Below are positions 23,749 through 31,303 of a stretch of 52,799 nt of DNA, piece after piece. The DNA comes from Bacteroidales bacterium (lineage in GTDB: Bacteria; Bacteroidota; Bacteroidia; Bacteroidales; P3): positions 1-52,799 of the forward strand of contig JAILAT010000036.1 of NCBI GenBank assembly GCA_024681475.1. The letters are read 5' to 3'. The position numbers and the translations under genes are program-made. Positions within the stretch are counted from its first letter, which is position 1, and the number at the start of each line of letters is the position of its first letter. The notes below the pieces were generated by a model that did not search any database, was not told where the DNA came from, and worked only from the letters and a program-made list of their open reading frames with translations.

Positions 23749-24555
23749 TTATAGTATTTTGGGCAACTTGTGGTCGCGGAAGTAGGCGGTGTCGATGTGA
23801 CGGCCCTCCTTGCCGTATAGCGCCTTGCGGAACTCGTCGAAGTTGCGGTGGGCCATGTAGATGACGTTGTATACGTCACCGACGTTGTCGATGAAATGCG
23901 CGTCGCTGTCGGTGATGAAGTTGAAGCGTTTGAGGTAGGCGAACTTCTTGAGAATCTCTTCTTTTGTGGTGCGGAAGTTGATTTCCAGCCCGTCGGCTTG
24001 CAGGTCGGGCGGCACGAAGCCGAGCTGGCTGATGAGCGAGGTGGTGCCCTTGTTGATGTGTGCCGGCACAAAGAGTCCGCCGATGCGGTGCACCTCTTCG
24101 TAGATGCCGTCGATGTCGACATCGATGGCGTTGAGCAGATGGTATTCTTCTTCGCCGACTATTTCGTCGTTCTCGTCCACAATCAGCTGATAGCCAAAGC
24201 GGTCTTCGTCGTTGGGAATAGGGGGGAGATGCGCGTCGAGGAAGAGTTGGAATTCGTCAAGCGTGGCCTCGTCGGGGAAATAGCACAGGCAATGGGTCTC
24301 CTCCTGAGAGGTAACCTCCACGCCACCGAGAACAAACAGGCCATTCTGACGTCCAATGCGTTGAGCCACTTTGACCTGGCGGGTGGTGTTGTGGTCGGAG
24401 ATGGCAATCATGTCGAGTCCGCGCGCCAAGGCATGCGCTACGATTGCCGAGGGGCTCATTTCGAGGTCGCCGCAGGGCGACAGAACGGTATGTATGTGCA
24501 GGTCAGCCTTGTAGGGATGTAATGTCTCGCCCTGAGGCTGTTCTTCCGTGCTCAT
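23749..24555 (-). CDS. PHP-domain metal-dependent phosphoesterase
   Basis: A 268-residue protein of the PHP (polymerase and histidinol phosphatase) superfamily. Metal-ligand motifs are present: 'ADLHIHTVLSPCGD' (two His), 'DMIAISDHNTT' (Asp and His), the Glu of 'GGVEVTSQEETHCLCYF', 'GGLFVPAHIN' and 'FITDSDAHFID' (Asp and His). PHP enzymes hydrolyse phosphoesters such as pAp, nucleotides or sugar phosphates; substrate is not evident. The gene overlaps the upstream DRTGG gene by 4 bases (stop of one within the start of the other), so the pair is co-transcribed and translationally coupled. Confidence 0.88.
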   Translation of the reverse strand: MSTEEQPQGETLHPYKADLHIHTVLSPCGDLEMSPSAIVAHALARGLDMIAISDHNTTRQVKVAQRIGRQNGLFVLGGVEVTSQEETHCLCYFPDEATLDEFQLFLDAHLPPIPNDEDRFGYQLIVDENDEIVGEEEYHLLNAIDVDIDGIYEEVHRIGGLFVPAHINKGTTSLISQLGFVPPDLQADGLEINFRTTKEEILKKFAYLKRFNFITDSDAHFIDNVGDVYNVIYMAHRNFDEFRKALYGKEGRHIDTAYFRDHKLPKIL

Positions 24556-24890
24556 CCCTTATGCAGCATCATGTAGATTTTTCCTGCCACGTCGAAGGTC
24601 TCTTCGTTGCTGGAGAGGAAAGGAATCTCCTCCTCGTTGCTCTGGTTCAGCGTGTCTTCGGAAGCCGAGAGCCCTTTGACGAGGATGACACAGGCGAGCT
24701 CTTTGAGAGAGGCGATGGCCATCACGTTCTTGTGTGTCTGCAGGGTGACCCACACATTGCCCATGTCGGCATTGCCCATCACGTCGCTGAGGAGGTCGCT
24801 GACATAGCAGCCTTCGACTTCGCGGTCAAGACCAGCTTCGCCGGAAAGAACTTTGAGGTTGAGGGCCTCGACGATATCTCTTACTTTCAT
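24552..24890 (-). CDS. DRTGG-domain protein
   Basis: A 112-residue protein whose whole length matches a DRTGG-type domain ('LKVLSGEAGLDREVEGCYVSDLLSDVMG' then 'VWVTLQTHKNVMAIASLKELACVILVKG'), a module first seen at the N-terminus of HPr kinase and next to CBS domains. Stand-alone copies are thought to bind a small ligand, possibly a nucleotide. It precedes the PHP gene with a 4-base overlap. In other Bacteroidetes and Clostridia, DRTGG and PHP proteins turn up beside each other near hydrogenase genes; no hydrogenase is in this window. Its promoter box is at 24944-24951. Confidence 0.75.
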   Translation of the reverse strand: MKVRDIVEALNLKVLSGEAGLDREVEGCYVSDLLSDVMGNADMGNVWVTLQTHKNVMAIASLKELACVILVKGLSASEDTLNQSNEEEIPFLSSNEETFDVAGKIYMMLHKG

Positions 24891-24943
24891 ATCTTGCTTG
24901 TATTTAGATTGTTATTGAATAATATTGTTTACGAAATGTTTTT

Positions 24944-24951
24944 CAAAGATA
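24944..24951 (-). promoter_or_regulatory. -7 promoter box for the DRTGG-PHP operon
   Basis: The complement reads TATCTTTG, about 55 bases upstream of the ATG at 24890. Confidence 0.55.
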
Positions 24952-25040
24952 GGAAGAATTATTGAAATGACGAAATTTTTTTTGTGGGAAGCCCAAAAAA
25001 GCTTAGGCACACGGAGTGCACTCCTTTCTGTGCAGCTTTC

Positions 25041-26348
25041 TCAATGTAGCTCGATGATGTCGGTCCATCGGGTTGAGTAGTGGGGGCTGCGGAACTCGTG
25101 TCTGATGGCGTCGGCAAAGACGATGGCCTTGCCGTCGGCGCTCTTGTGCTGGTATTGTTGCGAGGCGACGATAACGGTCTCGGAACCCTCCAGTTTGTTG
25201 ATTTTGTCGATGGTTTTGTCCAGACGGCGCAGTTTCTCGCTGTGCTCGGGATTGTAGTCGAGCAGGTTGGTCTGTATGCCTACGCCGGGCTCCATGGAGA
25301 TGACCACCACTCCCGCTTTCTTGTAGCGATAGCCGGGCTTGTAGATGGCGTTGAGGCATTCCATGGCCTGCTTGACGATGGTGATGGTGGAGTTGGAGGG
25401 TGTCAGCATCCGTCGTTCGGCGAAGTTGCCGTATTGTGGCAGGTCGTCGCGAAATTGGTTGGTGCTGAGAAATACGCCCACCACCGAGGCGGCAGTGCTC
25501 TGTTTGCGTAGCTTCTCGGCGCAGCGCGCCGCGTAGTTGGAGACATAGGTGCGCAGCTGCTCGATGTTGTCAATCATGTCGGGAAAGCTGCGGCTCACGC
25601 AGATGCTTTTTTTGCTGGCGGCCACTTCGTCGGGCACACAGTCTTCGCCGTTCAGCTCGCGCCAGGTGCGTTGCATGACGATGTTGTAGTGGCTCTTTAT
25701 CCAATATTCGGGTTGCTCGGCCAGCTGCAAGGCGTTGGTGATGTTCATGTTGCGCAGTTTGGCGGCGTGACGGCGTCCGATGCCCCACACCTCTTCGACG
25801 GGGAATAGGCTCAGTGCTTTCTTGCGCTTTGTGTCGCTGTCTATCAGGCAGCAGTGGCGGTAGCCGGCGTAGTGCTTGGCGAAGTGCGACGCCATCTTGG
25901 CCAACGTCTTGTTGGGGGCAATGCCGATGCTGACGGGCATGCCGACATATTGTTTTATATGGCTGTGGAGAGTGAGGCCCCACTGGCGCAGGTCTATGCC
26001 GTCGGTGTTGTCGAAGAAGACGAAGGCTTCGTCGATGGAGTAGCGAAGGTAATGGGGCGACTCGCGGCAGATGATGGCCATGACACGCCCCGTGAGGTCG
26101 CCATAGAGCTCGTAGTTGCTAGAGAATACTGCTATTTTGCGGCCGGGAAATTCTTGTGCCAGCTTGAAATAGGGGGTGCCGGCCTTGATGCCCATCTGCT
26201 TGGCCTCGCGCGAGCGCGCCACCACACAGCCGTCATTGTTGGAGAGCACGACGACAGGCTTGCCGACAAGGTCGGGCCTGAAGACGCGCTCGCAACTGGC
26301 GAAGCAGTTGTCGCAGTCGACGACAGCGTAGTAGCGGTTGCTGTTCAT
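25041..26348 (-). CDS. umuC: UmuC-like Y-family DNA polymerase
   Basis: A 435-residue translesion polymerase (polymerase V catalytic subunit). The N-terminal palm carries 'YYAVVDCDNCFASCERVF' with the metal-binding Asp at 11, and the catalytic pair in 'YSIDEAF' (D106-E107). The HhH/thumb region is 'VEEVWGIGRRHAAKL', and the C-terminal little finger is the usual UmuC type. The ATG at 26348 is set by an ATGA overlap with the umuD-like stop; a longer open frame starts 12 codons earlier without support. Together the two genes form a standard mutagenic repair operon that copies past damaged bases. Confidence 0.93.
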   Translation of the reverse strand: MNSNRYYAVVDCDNCFASCERVFRPDLVGKPVVVLSNNDGCVVARSREAKQMGIKAGTPYFKLAQEFPGRKIAVFSSNYELYGDLTGRVMAIICRESPHYLRYSIDEAFVFFDNTDGIDLRQWGLTLHSHIKQYVGMPVSIGIAPNKTLAKMASHFAKHYAGYRHCCLIDSDTKRKKALSLFPVEEVWGIGRRHAAKLRNMNITNALQLAEQPEYWIKSHYNIVMQRTWRELNGEDCVPDEVAASKKSICVSRSFPDMIDNIEQLRTYVSNYAARCAEKLRKQSTAASVVGVFLSTNQFRDDLPQYGNFAERRMLTPSNSTITIVKQAMECLNAIYKPGYRYKKAGVVVISMEPGVGIQTNLLDYNPEHSEKLRRLDKTIDKINKLEGSETVIVASQQYQHKSADGKAIVFADAIRHEFRSPHYSTRWTDIIELH

Positions 26349-26779
26349 AGCCAGGGTTTTATGGTGTATACCACCACGCCCCACACCTCGAATTCGTCGT
26401 CGGTGTTGATGCGTATGGTCTTGTATTTCTTGTTGGCGGGGCGCAGCTCGATGTAGCCTTCGGCTTTGTGTGTCGTGTCGAGGTATTTGATGGTGAATTC
26501 GTTGTTGATGTAGGCCACGATGATGGAGCCGTTGCGAGGCTCTTTCGACCTGTCAATCACGGCGATATCGCCGTCGGCGATGCCAGCATCTATCATCGAG
26601 TCGCCCTTCACGCGGCCATAGAAGGTGGCCTCGGGATGGCGTATCAGGTCGCGGTTGAAGTCGAGGCTGTCGCGCAAGTATTCCTCTGCGGGGCTGGGGA
26701 ATCCGGCGCGAATTTCAGGGGCCAGCAGCAGATGCAAATCCTCCTCGAACTGGCTGTCTATTATGTTTATATCCTCCAT
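26345..26779 (-). CDS. umuD: UmuD-like self-cleaving S24 protein
   Basis: A 144-residue S24-family protein. The catalytic Ser is S61 in 'GRVKGDSMIDAGIADGD' and the Lys is K98 in 'NEFTIKYL'. An Ala-Gly autocleavage site is visible at A25-G26 ('EIRAGFPSPA'), as in UmuD. The protein lacks a DNA-binding domain, which distinguishes it from LexA. The ATG at 26779 gives the normal length; an upstream extension of the open frame runs past the promoter box at 26802 and is discounted. Activation by RecA-stimulated cleavage is family knowledge. Confidence 0.92.
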   Translation of the reverse strand: MEDINIIDSQFEEDLHLLLAPEIRAGFPSPAEEYLRDSLDFNRDLIRHPEATFYGRVKGDSMIDAGIADGDIAVIDRSKEPRNGSIIVAYINNEFTIKYLDTTHKAEGYIELRPANKKYKTIRINTDDEFEVWGVVVYTIKPWL

Positions 26780-26801
26780 CGTCCAGGTGTGTTTTGAGCT
26801 A

Positions 26802-26809
26802 CAAAGATA
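26802..26809 (-). promoter_or_regulatory. -7 promoter box for umuDC
   Basis: The complement reads TATCTTTG, 22 bases before the umuD ATG. No LexA operator could be recognised around it. Confidence 0.55.
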
Positions 26810-26848
26810 CATTTTTTTTCTGTAATTGTTGCCCGGCTGATAAAAGTA

Positions 26849-26877
26849 CCGGGCCCCGCGCGTAGCGCGGGGCCCGG
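26849..26877. terminator. GC-rich perfect hairpin, 13-bp stem with GTA loop
   Basis: CCGGGCCCCGCGC pairs perfectly with GCGCGGGGCCCGG around a three-base loop. It lies 33 bases beyond the stop of the T9SS cargo gene and upstream of the umuDC promoter. The flank toward the end of that transcript has ACTTTTATC but no real U-tract. Confidence 0.6.
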
Positions 26878-26909
26878 ATAAGGTGCATAATGATATATGT
26901 GTCAAAACA

Positions 26910-29093
26910 TTATTTCACCACCAGTTTGGCCACGGTGCTCTGGCCGGCGCAGACGACGCGCACCAGATAGCTGCCGCGAGCCAAGCCGGCAGCCTGCGTG
27001 TCGATACGCAGCGTGCTCTCGCCGTTGACAGTCACACTGCGCTCCAGGGCGATACGGCCGTTGAGGTCGATGACCTGCACCAATGCCTCGCCGTTCAAGC
27101 CGCTCAGCACCACGTCAACGTAGTTTACAGCGGGGTTGGGCTGCAGCATGACGGCGGTGGTGTTCTCCACTGCGTCGATGCCGACAATCATCTCAAACAG
27201 AGCCTGCAGGGTGATGTTGTTCGTCACCGTGAGGGTGCGAGGATTGTCGGTGTTACCGTCGCTCCAGCGTACAAAGCAGCTGCCCGCTCCTGCGTTTGCA
27301 GTGAGTGTAGCGGTGCTACCGCAGTTGTATGTGCCGTCGCCGGTCACTGTGCCGGTGCCCTGGCCATCTAACGAGGTTGCAGTCGCCGTCACGGTGTACT
27401 GTATGGCGGCGAATACCACGCGGACGGTGGCGTTGTCCTGTGCCGTGAAGGTGTATTCGTAGGTCTCTCCGTTGTCGGTGGTCGTCAAGTCCTGGGTGTG
27501 GTCAACGCCGCCGACGATTAACTGCGACAGCATGCTGCAGTCGTCAGCGCTCATCTGCAGGGTCACCGACGTGCCGGGATCATACGGTTTGGTGCTGCCG
27601 CACAGCGAAGTCGTGTAGCCGTATTGGTCGTCGAAGATGGTACCTTCGCCCGAGCCGGCGCACTCATAGGTAATGTTGGCTTGGCCGGCAATTGCTTCGG
27701 TCACCATGATGTCGTCGATGAGCATCCAATATTCATCCGTCGAGCCATAGTGGCGGAATGCGATGCGGATGTCCTGACCGGCGTAAGCGCTGAGGTCAAT
27801 GGTCTTCTGCAGCCAGTTGGTGTCGTTGATGGTGTACTGTTGCAGCATTGTGAAGTCGGATGTGGACACTCCGCTGGTGGACACCAGCACGGAGTATTGC
27901 TCTGCATAATAGTCGGGGTCGATGATGCCCTGCCAGAAGGTCAGGGTGTAGGTGCCGCCCGTCTGCAGATGCATCTTGGGCAGAATCATCCAGTTGTCGG
28001 GAGTCAGGGGTGTGCTGTTCCACGATGCAGAACCTGCTGCCGAGGTCCCCGAGTGGACATAGGAGTTGTCCATCGTTCTGATAACCCAGCCATTGCCGTC
28101 GTCGTCGGCATCGAGGAATACGAAGCAGTCTGTCTGCTCGTCGGCCTCGAAGCCCATTGTGTAGGGATACTCGGTGATGGCGGCATCGCACGAGATGACA
28201 TTGATGCTGAGGGTGTCGGCAATGGTGCCGGCAGTGGCGATGACATCATAGGTGCCTATGGCGTTCCATGTGGCCGTGGCCGAAGCGCCCGTAGCCGTGG
28301 CCGGTGTGCCGCCGTTCAGCGTCCACACAATGTTGTCGCTCGAGTTGGTGGAGGCGGTGAAGGTGGTAGGCATACCAGCGACGACGGTCGTGGGGCCGTT
28401 CACCACGATGACGGGGCTTGCCGTGTTGGCCGAGGTGATGCAGCGAATCATCCAGGAATAGTTGAGGTTATAGTCTGAGGAGGAATGGTCGAAGGTGGAA
28501 CCGTCCAGCGAGATATAGTCGCTCTCGCTGTCGCCCACGTAGGTGCATCCCGAAGCGGGATAGGTCACGTCGGCATTCTCAAAGATGATCCACAGATCCA
28601 TGGTGTTGTTGATGGCCACAGGGGCACTCAGGGCACTCACCCAGTTGTTGGTAGCCGTCAATGTCTGGCTCTGCGAGGTGACCAGAGTCTGCGGTGCCGT
28701 GGTGCCGCCCTGGTAAATGTCGACTGTGTAGTTTCCACCATAGCCGGTGGGGATATAAATCTGCACGTCGCTGATGGAGTTGCGGCCCGTCAGTGCCGAT
28801 GCAGGGAAATGGATGCCCCAGTAGATGTTGGTAGTGTTGTCGTTGACACCTATACTGCTGCTGAAAGCATTGTTGCCGCAGTAGGAGATGGTGTCGCCGC
28901 TGGCCACCACAGCCTTGGTGCCCGATGATATTATTTGACGTTGGGTCGTATTCTGCGCAGTGTTTGGAGCACTTTGCAGCACCGCACCTTGTCTGACGGC
29001 ATTGCGATTCGTCGTTTGTGCCATCGCATGGCCTTGGAAAAGAAGCCCCATGGCCAGCACGAGGCTTGCAAAAGATAATACTCTGGTTTTCAT
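26910..29093 (-). CDS. T9SS-exported modular surface protein
   Basis: A 727-residue protein with a Sec signal peptide (~1-25). Residues ~60-220 are an unidentified beta domain; ~225-300 resemble a PKD/Ig-like fold ('PTTVVAGMPTTFTASTNSS'). Residues ~308-462 form a choice-of-anchor-J (cleaved-adhesin, gingipain-type) jelly roll: 'YTMGFEADEQTDCFVF', 'DNWMILPKMHL', 'TYTLTFWQG', 'DIRIAFRHYGS'. Residues ~470-640 are repeated bacterial beta modules ending in 'TLTVTNNITLQALFE'. The last ~75 residues are a type A T9SS sorting signal: 'LQPNPAVNYVDVVL', 'VQVIDLNGRI', 'LARGSYLVRVV'. So it is exported across the outer membrane by type IX secretion and attached to the surface or released. No protease active site was seen. 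Confidence 0.88.
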   Translation of the reverse strand: MKTRVLSFASLVLAMGLLFQGHAMAQTTNRNAVRQGAVLQSAPNTAQNTTQRQIISSGTKAVVASGDTISYCGNNAFSSSIGVNDNTTNIYWGIHFPASALTGRNSISDVQIYIPTGYGGNYTVDIYQGGTTAPQTLVTSQSQTLTATNNWVSALSAPVAINNTMDLWIIFENADVTYPASGCTYVGDSESDYISLDGSTFDHSSSDYNLNYSWMIRCITSANTASPVIVVNGPTTVVAGMPTTFTASTNSSDNIVWTLNGGTPATATGASATATWNAIGTYDVIATAGTIADTLSINVISCDAAITEYPYTMGFEADEQTDCFVFLDADDDGNGWVIRTMDNSYVHSGTSAAGSASWNSTPLTPDNWMILPKMHLQTGGTYTLTFWQGIIDPDYYAEQYSVLVSTSGVSTSDFTMLQQYTINDTNWLQKTIDLSAYAGQDIRIAFRHYGSTDEYWMLIDDIMVTEAIAGQANITYECAGSGEGTIFDDQYGYTTSLCGSTKPYDPGTSVTLQMSADDCSMLSQLIVGGVDHTQDLTTTDNGETYEYTFTAQDNATVRVVFAAIQYTVTATATSLDGQGTGTVTGDGTYNCGSTATLTANAGAGSCFVRWSDGNTDNPRTLTVTNNITLQALFEMIVGIDAVENTTAVMLQPNPAVNYVDVVLSGLNGEALVQVIDLNGRIALERSVTVNGESTLRIDTQAAGLARGSYLVRVVCAGQSTVAKLVVK

Positions 29094-29142
29094 GTTGTTT
29101 AGTTTTTATTAATGGATTATTGGTTACTATGTAATACGACTG

Positions 29143-29150
29143 CAAAAATA
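29143..29150 (-). promoter_or_regulatory. -7 promoter box for the T9SS cargo gene
   Basis: The complement reads TATTTTTG followed by C, about 50 bases upstream of the ATG at 29093. Confidence 0.6.
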
Positions 29151-29227
29151 CGAACTTCTTTTCACAATTCCAAATTTTTGTCCGTTTTTTTTATTCAATA
29201 GAAGCCGTTCGACAGGTGAATAGAAAA

Positions 29228-29256
29228 GGAGAGAAGCCAGTTTTGGGCTTCTCTCC
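29228..29256 (-). terminator. Intrinsic terminator after tRNA-Ser
   Basis: An 11-bp perfect stem (GGAGAGAAGCC / GGCTTCTCTCC) with a 7-base loop, followed on the minus strand by TTTTCTATT. It begins 12 bases past the tRNA 3' end. Confidence 0.8.
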
Positions 29257-29268
29257 GATAAAGTGCTG

Positions 29269-29353
29269 CGGAAGGAGAGGGATTCGAACCCCCGGACCCG
29301 TGAAGGTCAACGGTTTTCAAGACCGCCGCATTCGACCGCTCTGCCATCCTTCC
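29269..29353 (-). tRNA. tRNA-Ser (UGA anticodon)
   Basis: On the minus strand the acceptor GGAAGGA pairs with TCCTTCC. The anticodon loop CTTGAAA in a CGGT/ACCG stem gives anticodon TGA. A long variable arm (GTTGACCTTCACGGGTC region) marks a class II tRNA, and the T loop reads GGTTCGAATCC. CCA is not encoded. It has its own -7 box at 29365-29372 and its own terminator. Confidence 0.95.
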
Positions 29354-29364
29354 GTTTGGGGCTG

Positions 29365-29372
29365 CAAAAATA
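29365..29372 (-). promoter_or_regulatory. -7 promoter box for tRNA-Ser
   Basis: The complement reads TATTTTTG followed by C, 11 bases before the tRNA 5' end. Confidence 0.6.
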
Positions 29373-29445
29373 CTAACTTTCTGCGGAATGACCAAATATT
29401 TTTTGTAAGGTCCTGAGCAATACTGAGTTGGTGGGGTCCCTTCAG

Positions 29446-29474
29446 TGGCAGGGGCGGCAGTGTCGCCCCTGCCA
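29446..29474. terminator. GC-rich perfect hairpin, 11-bp stem
   Basis: TGGCAGGGGCG pairs with CGCCCCTGCCA around a 7-base loop. It lies 28 bases beyond the stop of the YhaM-like gene, with no U-tract on either strand. Confidence 0.55.
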
Positions 29475-29501
29475 TACGATGGTTTTGGGCTTGCTGTGTT
29501 T

Positions 29502-30362
29502 CTATTGTTTTACCACGTGGGTGCCTAGCGCGGAGACGTATTCCATGTTGCCGCTATGCTCGATGGTGTCGGTCTTGGCCGAGAGGTTGTCGAGCATGTG
29601 CACAATGATGGCCTCCTGTGAGCACGGCATCACGGGTGAGCCGTACTCCAGCAGCCCGTGGTGAGCCAACACTATGTGGACGATGCTCTCCGTCTCGGAA
29701 GCGTCAATTCCGTTTTGCTCTAGCACACGGTGCAGCTTGTTGGCCGACAGGTAGATATGCCCCATCAGATAGTTGACAGGCTGCTGCTCGCCGTCGCGGC
29801 TGTAGGTGTAGACCTTGCCATAGTCGTGGAAGAGGATGGCCACCACACAATGGTCCACACGCACAGGGTAGGGGAGGCATGGCGCCAGACCCTCCAGCAT
29901 GTGCAGCATCTGCCAGGTGTGGTTCAGCAGGCCTCCGCGATAGGCGTGATGGATGCTGGTGGCGGCAGGATATTGCGAGTAGGGGGTATAAAGCTTTTCC
30001 GCCGTATCGGCAATGAGGTTTCTGAGTGGACTCTCTGCGCAGATTTTCAGCAGGTTGTCCACTGTTTGCTGCCACGCTTCATGGCCCACGGGTCGTGGCA
30101 ACAGATGGTAGAGCGGATGGCTCTCGTCGGGCATGGTGCCTGGCAGTACGTCGAATTTGCGTGCCGACACTTTTCCGTCGTTTTCTTGCAGGTTGCGGAA
30201 AGTCACCAGTTGGCCCACTTTGGGACCTTCTTCGGGCGCCATGTCCCACACGGCAATGGTCTTTTCATCCTCTAGATTCTTCACTTTCAGTGTGCCGTAG
30301 GGCGAGCCCATGCGCGTGGTGCCGTTGGTGCGGCCAGTCACTAGGTATTCTGCCATCATCAT
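29502..30362 (-). CDS. YhaM-like HD-domain 3'-5' exoribonuclease family protein
   Basis: A 286-residue protein. Residues ~1-75 form an OB-like nucleic-acid-binding domain ('GSPYGTLKVKNLEDEKTIAVWDMAPEEG'). The rest is an HD hydrolase: 'HHAYRGGLLNHTWQML' (His of the first motif), 'AILFHDYGKVYTY' (HD doublet), 'MGHIYLSANKL' and 'HIVLAHHGLLEYGSPVMP'. This is the arrangement of YhaM, an exoribonuclease that trims RNA and DNA 3' ends. Three adjacent ATG codons (30362, 30359, 30356) lie behind the -7 box at 30385-30392; the first is used here. An in-frame start 15 codons earlier would sit upstream of the promoter. Confidence 0.82.
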   Translation of the reverse strand: MMMAEYLVTGRTNGTTRMGSPYGTLKVKNLEDEKTIAVWDMAPEEGPKVGQLVTFRNLQENDGKVSARKFDVLPGTMPDESHPLYHLLPRPVGHEAWQQTVDNLLKICAESPLRNLIADTAEKLYTPYSQYPAATSIHHAYRGGLLNHTWQMLHMLEGLAPCLPYPVRVDHCVVAILFHDYGKVYTYSRDGEQQPVNYLMGHIYLSANKLHRVLEQNGIDASETESIVHIVLAHHGLLEYGSPVMPCSQEAIIVHMLDNLSAKTDTIEHSGNMEYVSALGTHVVKQ

Positions 30363-30384
30363 TGATTTTTTGCGTTTCGATTTG

Positions 30385-30392
30385 CAAAGATA
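30385..30392 (-). promoter_or_regulatory. -7 promoter box for the YhaM-like gene
   Basis: The complement reads TATCTTTG, 22 bases before the first of three ATG codons. Confidence 0.6.
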
Positions 30393-30659
30393 CGCAAAAT
30401 AATCCATTTGACTGCAAAAAAGAATGCTGAGAGTTGCTTAATCTCTTAATAATCACTTTTTTATATCATGATTGCCGCCACGGGCGGGTCGGGGGTGAAA
30501 AAAAACGGGCCAAAAAGCCAGCAAACCTCTTGTCGCTAAGGCCTTCTTATTGCTTGGGACGGTGTCGGCTGCTATGGCGATAAGTGTTTATTTTCAGATG
30601 TTTGACAATTATTTTTATGCTTTTTTGAAAAAAAATTTTGCCATATCGCAAAATGTGAG
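30393..30659. other. Gene-free stretch between divergent promoters
   Basis: About 270 bases between the YhaM-like promoter and the tRNA-Asn promoter. It is AT-rich with one GC-rich patch near 30478-30496. No ORF, RNA structure or repeat could be supported. Confidence 0.5.
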
Positions 30660-30667
30660 TACTTTTG
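30660..30667 (+). promoter_or_regulatory. -7 promoter box for the tRNA-Asn pair
   Basis: TACTTTTG followed by C, about 45 bases before the first tRNA. Confidence 0.55.
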
Positions 30668-30711
30668 CACTCGCTTTCGGAACGAGGAGACTCTCCGCAC
30701 GAAGCAAATAA

Positions 30712-30785
30712 TCCTCAATAGCTCAGTTGGTTAGAGCACCTGACTGTTAATCAGGGGGTCGCAGGTTCAAGTCCTGCTTGGGGAG
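30712..30785 (+). tRNA. tRNA-Asn (GUU anticodon), first copy
   Basis: A 74-base cloverleaf: acceptor TCCTCAA/TTGGGGA, anticodon loop CTGTTAA giving GTT, T loop GGTTCAAGTCC, discriminator G, no encoded CCA. It is identical to the second copy 15 bases downstream. Confidence 0.96.
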
Positions 30786-30800
30786 CGAAAGGTTAAACAT

Positions 30801-30874
30801 TCCTCAATAGCTCAGTTGGTTAGAGCACCTGACTGTTAATCAGGGGGTCGCAGGTTCAAGTCCTGCTTGGGGAG
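30801..30874 (+). tRNA. tRNA-Asn (GUU anticodon), second copy
   Basis: Base-for-base repeat of the preceding tRNA. The two are separated by a 15-base spacer and presumably processed from one transcript ending at the terminator at 30879. Confidence 0.96.
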
Positions 30875-30878
30875 CAGG

Positions 30879-30906
30879 AAGCACTGGTGACAGTGCTTTT
30901 TTTTTT
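30879..30906 (+). terminator. Intrinsic terminator of the tRNA-Asn pair
   Basis: An 8-bp stem AAGCACTG/CAGTGCTT with GTGA loop, followed by a run of T to 30906. Confidence 0.88.
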
Positions 30907-30941
30907 GTTTGCTGTCGGCAACGATAGTTGCTCCAACGACT

Positions 30942-30975
30942 GACACTCGGCGCGGCTTTGGCCGCACCGAGTGTC
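30942..30975. terminator. Strong GC-rich hairpin after the winged-helix gene
   Basis: GACACTCGG pairs with CCGAGTGTC, and after one mismatch GCGGC pairs with GCCGC around a TTTG loop. It lies 35 bases beyond the stop of the leftward winged-helix gene. There is no U-tract. Confidence 0.55.
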
Positions 30976-31009
30976 CACTCAAAAGATTGATTTGTCAGTG
31001 CTTACATTG

Positions 31010-31300
31010 TTACTTTTTTCCTGATATATACTCTTTCAATGCTTTGACGTAAGACCTGAAGGCTTCGGCGCCCGACGGGGTTATTTTGCAGGTGGTGCAC
31101 GGCATTTTGCCTTTGAACCCTTTCTCTACGCTGATATAGCCTGCGGCGCAGAGTTTGTCGATCTGCACGCTGAGATTGCCCGATGTGGCACCGGTCTGAT
31201 TCTTAAGGAAGGTGAAGTCGGCCTCCTCCACCCCGGCAAGAATAGACATGACGGCAAGCCGCAATTCGGAATGAAGTAGTGGATCTAGTTTCGGGAACAT
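31010..31300 (-). CDS. Small winged-helix transcriptional regulator
   Basis: A 96-residue winged-helix DNA-binding protein of the type annotated as 'transcriptional regulator, HTH_34/MarR-like': 'HSELRLAVMSILAG', the recognition helix in 'GATSGNLSVQIDKLCAAGYISVEKGF', and the wing 'TTCKITPSGAEAFRSY'. The family usually acts as a repressor, often together with a small membrane protein. It is encoded 3 bases after the membrane-protein gene and is therefore co-transcribed with it. Confidence 0.82.
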   Translation of the reverse strand: MFPKLDPLLHSELRLAVMSILAGVEEADFTFLKNQTGATSGNLSVQIDKLCAAGYISVEKGFKGKMPCTTCKITPSGAEAFRSYVKALKEYISGKK

Positions 31301-31303
31301 AGG

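Noticed and set aside
30712..30874. Direct repeat that could be taken for a CRISPR-like array
   Set aside because: The repeat unit is a full tRNA-Asn gene, present only twice.
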